Assembly: GCA_934591705.1 (NCBI GenBank)
Contig: CAKTPM010000002.1
Span: 1 to 64,000, forward strand
DNA from: an uncultured Oscillospiraceae bacterium
GTDB lineage: Bacteria > Bacillota > Clostridia > Oscillospirales > Oscillospiraceae
DNA length: 64,000 bases
Direction of reading: 5' to 3'
The position numbers and the translations under genes are program-made. Position 1 is the first letter of the stretch; every line of letters begins with the position of its first letter. The notes below the pieces were generated by a model. The model did not search any database. It had not been told where the DNA came from and saw nothing but the letters and a program-made list of their open reading frames with translations. This document shows, piece by piece, positions 59,909 to 64,000 of this stretch.

Positions 59909-61780
59909 CTATTCCATGGGGGCGTAGGCCGGGTCGCCGGTCTCGTAGATGCGGTTGCGCATATCGTAGCGGCTCTTGGCCTCGAAGGTCCGGGAGAGCA
60001 GGTTCCCCTGGCCGTCATAGCGGCAGCGGTAGGTATCCACCGTATAGCCGGTGTAGGGGGTCTGCACCTCCACCATCTCCTCCGGGCCCCGGTCGGGGTT
60101 GTAGACCACCACATCCGACCAGCTGGTCTTTCCCCGGACATAGTTCTCCATCTCCACATAGTGGTCGTCGGTCTTGGTGCCCAGGATGGTCATGGTCAGC
60201 TCGTTGTTGTCCCAGCCCATGACGATCTTGATGGGATAATCCGTGCTGTTGGCAAAGGCAAAATCCGGGCCGCCCCAGCTCACCGTGGCGTCGCAGCCCC
60301 ACTTGATATAGCCGGGAACATACTGGTGGGCATAGCGCAGCACGATGCGCAGATCCGCCAGAAGGGCGGCATAGTAGAGCGTGGAGGAGGTCTGGCAGAT
60401 GCCGCCGCCTACCTCCATCACGGTCTTGCCGGCGAAATACGCCGGGGCCTGGCCGAAGCCCCGCTCCACCGTGCGGCGGCCCACGGTCTTATTGTACCAA
60501 AATTCCTCGCCGGGGTTATACACCCGGCCGTCGATGCACTTGGCCGAGAGCTTCACATTGCCGATGCGGGAGCTGCTGCCGGATACCTTGGTGGTGACGG
60601 TGCCCAGCACATCCCGGAACATGCAGGTCTCCAGCTCCTCCGTGGAGACCTTGGGGAACTCTACTTGGGCCTCCGCCAGGAAGGTCTCCCCGGGGGCGGC
60701 GGCCGCCAGCTGTGCCTCCACGGCGGCGGCGTCCATCTCCAGGCCCACATGGCTCCGGGTTGGCTTGCCGGTCTCCCGGTCATAAATGGCGCCCACCGCC
60801 TTGCCGCGGTTTTCCGTATAGTACTGCTGTACATCGATGCCGGCGGCGGTCTTTTCGGTATAGCCGCAGGCCACCGGGGTGAAATCGCCGGCGGCCAGCT
60901 TCTCCGCGAGATCGGCCAGCAGCTTTTCCTCGTCGATGAGTTTCCCGTCCCGGGGACAGGTGATATAGAGGCCGGGGCCCTCGGGGCCCTCCTTCTCCAG
61001 AGAGAAGGCCCCGTCGATCACGGTGAAGTCCAGGCCGTCAATGGCCGCGTCCACCGCCGCCTCCAGGGCATCCCGGTCCACGCGGAAGGCCGCCGGGAGC
61101 ACCTCCCGGGGGGCAAACCAGCTATACGCCAGGTAGTAGCCATCCCGCAGGAAATTGCCGCTGCGGCAGGCCCGAAGGGCCGCCTGCGCCGCCTCCTCGG
61201 CGGTAAGGGACACGCCCAGCTCCGCCAGTGAGGGGCTGGCCACCGGCTGCTCATCCACGGTGATCGCCACGCTGTGGGCCCGATAGGCCGCCGGGGAGCG
61301 GTCTGTCCAGGCCGCCTGCGCCTCCCGGGGGGTCATGCCGCCCATGTCCACCCCCAGCACGGACACCCCGGCATAGACGGTGTCTCCGCTGCCGGCGGCC
61401 ACGCACAGGGCGGCAATGCCGGCGGCCAGGACCGCCAGGACCAGCAGGGCAATGAGCCAGCCCTTGGGCAGCTTCTTTTTCTGATTTTCCGCCGGGGCCG
61501 GAGACGGCTCCTCGGCGGCCTCCTCCGCAGGGGTCTCCTCCGGGGCGGCTTCCTCGGTGGGAGCTTCCGCCGCAGGGGCTTCCTCTACGGGGGCTTCCTC
61601 AGTGGGAGATTCCTCTGCGGGAGCTTCCTCAACAGGGGCTTCCTCTACAGGGGTTTCCTCGGCGGGTATCGGGGTCGGCGGCGCTTCTCGGGGGTCGTCC
61701 ATGACCTCCCGGATGATCTCCTCTATGGGGCGCCGGTCCGGCTGCGGGTTCTCCATGGGAGCGGTTCTGTCATCCAACAT
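59909..61780 (-). CDS. VanW family protein with peptidoglycan-binding-like domains
   Basis: This 623-residue protein has a cytoplasmic tail with a Pro/Glu repeat (units such as PVEEAPAEESPTEEA, about residues 35-90), one membrane helix (GWLIALLVLAVLAAGIAALCVAAG), a large external region with a PG_binding_4-like domain, and the VanW domain (PGEEFWYNKTVGRRTVERGFG, GGGICQTSSTLYYAALLADL). It is a cell-wall associated protein whose activity is not established. GGAGGAGG precedes ATG 61780; the frame extends a few codons further up without need. Confidence 0.9.
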   Translation of the reverse strand: MLDDRTAPMENPQPDRRPIEEIIREVMDDPREAPPTPIPAEETPVEEAPVEEAPAEESPTEEAPVEEAPAAEAPTEEAAPEETPAEEAAEEPSPAPAENQKKKLPKGWLIALLVLAVLAAGIAALCVAAGSGDTVYAGVSVLGVDMGGMTPREAQAAWTDRSPAAYRAHSVAITVDEQPVASPSLAELGVSLTAEEAAQAALRACRSGNFLRDGYYLAYSWFAPREVLPAAFRVDRDALEAAVDAAIDGLDFTVIDGAFSLEKEGPEGPGLYITCPRDGKLIDEEKLLADLAEKLAAGDFTPVACGYTEKTAAGIDVQQYYTENRGKAVGAIYDRETGKPTRSHVGLEMDAAAVEAQLAAAAPGETFLAEAQVEFPKVSTEELETCMFRDVLGTVTTKVSGSSSRIGNVKLSAKCIDGRVYNPGEEFWYNKTVGRRTVERGFGQAPAYFAGKTVMEVGGGICQTSSTLYYAALLADLRIVLRYAHQYVPGYIKWGCDATVSWGGPDFAFANSTDYPIKIVMGWDNNELTMTILGTKTDDHYVEMENYVRGKTSWSDVVVYNPDRGPEEMVEVQTPYTGYTVDTYRCRYDGQGNLLSRTFEAKSRYDMRNRIYETGDPAYAPME

Positions 61781-61867
61781 GAAAACCTCCTCCTGATGCA
61801 AAACTCACGAACGGCGCCTTTGCGCCCCTCGCTGCCGCCAGTATACACTATTTTTCCCCTGAATGCA

Positions 61868-62695
61868 CTACTTTTCTGCATGAACTTTTTCCCGCCGGGT
61901 GGGTACGCGGATGGTCAATATGACAGCGTCCTCCGCCTCCTGACGGGTCAGCTCCGCCGCCACGCCGTTTTGCCGGATGAGCTGCACCTGCCGCTGCACG
62001 CTGTTGAGAAAAAGCCGCACATCCTTGAGGATGTAGGCGCTGCGGCGGGCAGGCGGCGTTTTTTGCAGTGTATGAAGCCGCCCCTGTACATATGCCTCCG
62101 CCTCCGCCACCGTCAGGTGCCGCCGGGCCATGGTCTCGGCGGCCAGCAGCTGCTCCCGTGGGTCGCTGAGGGACAAAAGGGCCCGGGCGTGCCGCTCCGT
62201 GAGCCCGGCGCGCTCCAGCACCTGCAGCACCTCCTCCGGCAGCCGCAGCAGGCGCAGCTTGTTGGCCACCGTGCTCTGGGAGCGGCCCAGCTTCTGGGCG
62301 ATCTGCGCCTGGGTCAGGCCGTGGCGGGTGATGAGCCCGGCGATGGCCCGGGCCTCCTCCATGTAGCTCAGATCCCGGCGCTGGAGATTCTCGATCAGCG
62401 CCAGGAGCCCGGCATCGGTTTCATCCACCCGGGCCACCAGGCACGGCACCTGCCCCAGCCCCGCCAGAGCAGCGGCCCGCAGGCGCCGCTCCCCGGCCAC
62501 CAGCTCATAGTACCCCTCCCGGCGACGCACCGTCAGCGGCTGCAGAATGCCGTAGGCCCGGATGCTCCGGGCCAGCTCCTCTATGGCCTGCGGGTCAAAT
62601 TCCCGCCTGGGCTGCTGGGCGTTGGGGCGGATATCCCCCGTTTTTATGTACCGCACACGGCGGGACAAAAACTCGCTTTTTTCCGGCTTGCTCAT
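61868..62695 (-). CDS. ParB/Noc family DNA-binding protein
   Basis: This 275-residue protein has the CTP-binding ParB domain (RPNAQQPRREFDPQAIEELARSI..., GERRLRAAALAGL, ENLQRRDLSYMEEARAIAGL) and a helix-turn-helix (LTQAQIAQKLGRSQSTVANKLRLL). It binds specific sites and spreads along DNA. No parA gene or canonical parS-like palindrome is visible nearby, so a nucleoid-occlusion (Noc-like) or other regulatory role is possible. GGGGGT precedes the ATG. Confidence 0.9.
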   Translation of the reverse strand: MSKPEKSEFLSRRVRYIKTGDIRPNAQQPRREFDPQAIEELARSIRAYGILQPLTVRRREGYYELVAGERRLRAAALAGLGQVPCLVARVDETDAGLLALIENLQRRDLSYMEEARAIAGLITRHGLTQAQIAQKLGRSQSTVANKLRLLRLPEEVLQVLERAGLTERHARALLSLSDPREQLLAAETMARRHLTVAEAEAYVQGRLHTLQKTPPARRSAYILKDVRLFLNSVQRQVQLIRQNGVAAELTRQEAEDAVILTIRVPTRREKVHAEK

Positions 62696-62785
62696 CTATG
62701 CGACCCCCTTTTCCCACAGTATACGACACCGGGGACACAAAACCCGGCGAAAGCCGTCGAGGGAGCAAATAATGGGCCGGGGCGC

Positions 62786-62818
62786 AAAAAAACGCCTCCC
62801 CGGGGGAGGCGTTTTTTT
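62786..62818. terminator. terminator downstream of the NhaC gene
   Basis: A7 CGCCTCCCC/GGGGAGGCG T7. Confidence 0.92.
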
Positions 62819-62847
62819 AGCAGGGCCGATGACCCTGGGGGTCTTTA

Positions 62848-64000
62848 TCAGTGCTTGTTGGCAGCTGCGATCTCAGCGATCATAGCGGCATTCTTCTTGC
62901 CCATGACGACCTTGATGACCAGCAGGGTGGCGACCATCAGAGCCACAGCGATGATCAGGCAGATGACCACATTCTGGATGAGGCCGGCCAGGATGAAGCT
63001 CACGAAGGCAACAACAGAGACGGTCAGCGCGTAGGGGAGCTGGGTGAACACATGGTTCAGGTGGTAGCAGTGGGCGCCGGCGGAAGCCATGATGGTGGTG
63101 TCGGAGATGGGGGAGCAGTGGTCGCCCATAACACCGCCGGAGCAGGCAGCGGCCAGGCCGATGGTGCAGAGGATGGGCTCCACATCATAGTCGAACACGG
63201 CCACGACGATGGGGGCCATGATGCCGATGGTGCCCCAGGAGGTACCGGTGGCGAAGCCGATGGCAGCACCGATGATGAAGATCACGGCGGGCAGGAACAG
63301 CTTCAGGTCGCCGGCACCGGCCATGGCGTTGATGACGAATACCTTGGAGAACAGAGCAAAACGGGTGAAGGAGCACAGCGTCCAGGCGAAGGTCAGGATC
63401 AGGATGGGAGAGACCATCTGGATGAAGCCCTGAGGCACGGACTCGAAGGACTTCTCGAAACTGATGGTGCCGCGCAGCCAGAAGTAGACAAAGGTGAAGA
63501 CCACGCCCACCAGACCGCCGATGGACAGACCAACGGCCGCCGTGGAGTTGGAGAAGGCATCCACGAAGGAGACGCCGGTGCCATCGAAGAAGCCGCCGGA
63601 GTAGATCAGACCGACGATGCAGATGGCGATGAGGAAGATCACGGGCACCAGCAGGTCAGCCACGGAGGAGTTACCCTTGGAGGGCTTCTCGTAATCGTCG
63701 GCGCCGGCGAAGGGACGCTCGGGAGTGGTGAAGAGGTCGTTCTTGACCTGGGCGTTGTACTCGTGGGTCAGCATGGGACCGTAGTCGATGTTGAGCACGG
63801 AGATGACAACGATCATCACCAGGGTCAGCAGGCAGTAGTAGTTCCAGGGGATCTGACGCACGAACATCTCAAAGCCGTTGACGGTGCTGGAGGTAACATA
63901 GCCGGACACGGCGGCGGCCCAGGAGCTCACAGGGGCGATCATGCACACGGGAGCGGCGGTGGCGTCGATGATGTAGGCAAGCTTTGCACGGGAGATGTGG
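62848..64000 (-). CDS. NhaC-family Na+/H+ antiporter, C-terminal part
   Basis: The frame runs to the window edge without a clear start, so the N-terminus lies outside; about 383 residues are visible. The first codons read HISRAKLAYIIDATAAPVCMIAPVSSW, conserved in NhaC proteins, and later GVMGDHCSPISDTTIMASAG gives the second signature. It has about nine hydrophobic helices and a basic tail. Compared with the antiporter at 3-833 the motif is GDHCSPISDTT rather than GDNLSFISDTT, so they belong to different subgroups and may move different solutes. Confidence 0.9.
   Translation of the reverse strand, partial: HISRAKLAYIIDATAAPVCMIAPVSSWAAAVSGYVTSSTVNGFEMFVRQIPWNYYCLLTLVMIVVISVLNIDYGPMLTHEYNAQVKNDLFTTPERPFAGADDYEKPSKGNSSVADLLVPVIFLIAICIVGLIYSGGFFDGTGVSFVDAFSNSTAAVGLSIGGLVGVVFTFVYFWLRGTISFEKSFESVPQGFIQMVSPILILTFAWTLCSFTRFALFSKVFVINAMAGAGDLKLFLPAVIFIIGAAIGFATGTSWGTIGIMAPIVVAVFDYDVEPILCTIGLAAACSGGVMGDHCSPISDTTIMASAGAHCYHLNHVFTQLPYALTVSVVAFVSFILAGLIQNVVICLIIAVALMVATLLVIKVVMGKKNAAMIAEIAAANKH

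Noticed and set aside
61274..63034. 586-codon open frame over the VanW and ParB genes
   Set aside because: Crosses gene boundaries and reads Gly/Arg repeats from the antisense of the acidic repeat.
61868..64000. Chromosome origin region
   Set aside because: A ParB gene is present, but no parA, rsmG, mnmG, rnpA, rpmH or dnaA is seen near it.

Overview
The window is about 64 kb of GC-rich, densely coded bacterial chromosome. It has strong AGGAGG-type ribosome binding sites, sigma-A promoters of the TTGACA-17-TATAAT type and many short hairpin terminators. Two endospore genes (spoIIID, spoIID), an NfnAB-type electron-bifurcating transhydrogenase, pyruvate phosphate dikinase, DHHW/MBOAT acetylation genes and a DUF4358 lipoprotein point to an anaerobic, spore-lineage Clostridia member. 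A GC-rich Oscillospiraceae (Oscillibacter/Flavonifractor-like) is my best inference; the genus cannot be fixed from sequence alone. No rRNA, CRISPR array, transposase or prophage was seen.

Layout. 1-3.8 kb: end of an NhaC-family antiporter, a DUF5662 protein, a small radical SAM protein, a ZIP metal transporter and a lipoprotein. 3.9-8.2 kb: uridine phosphorylase, a small regulator/small-protein module bracketed by a duplicated junction, a ROK sugar kinase and divergent malQ. 8.2-15.3 kb: molybdenum block (modABC, moeA-like, MOSC, moaC and moaA on the minus strand; an IclR regulator and mogA on the plus strand). 15.3-21 kb: M20 amidohydrolase, MATE exporter, ppdK. 21-29.4 kb: spoIIID, an AT-richer lipoprotein gene, a lipid kinase, an AI-2E-type permease, an ECF substrate protein plus coaX behind a structured leader, tRNA-Ala(CGC), a CrtO-like membrane protein and prfC. 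29.4-37.9 kb: GH25 muramidase, a surface O-acetylation operon (DUF4358, DHHW, MBOAT, DHHW), dCMP deaminase and an L-/D-cysteine degradation pair. 37.9-46.7 kb: lepA with an XRE regulator, a membrane XRE protein, nfnAB, a Crp-family regulator with a PAP2 phosphatase, and trigger factor. 46.8-52.2 kb: spoIID, a response regulator/histidine kinase/HtrA operon, and a second copy of the small regulator/small-protein module. 52.2-64 kb: an EF-G-like GTPase, ftsH, rlmB, a degenerate P-type-ATPase-like membrane protein, a VanW protein, an orphan ParB and a second NhaC antiporter cut by the window edge.

The most unusual content is: (1) two loci encoding paralogous 52-58 aa proteins, each divergent from a different kind of DNA-binding regulator and each with conspicuous palindromic operators; (2) the near-identical junction repeat bracketing the first of these loci; (3) a P1B-ATPase-shaped protein lacking every catalytic motif; (4) an attenuator-like leader upstream of the ECF-coaX pair; and (5) a spoIIID gene whose best-supported start codon is ATC.
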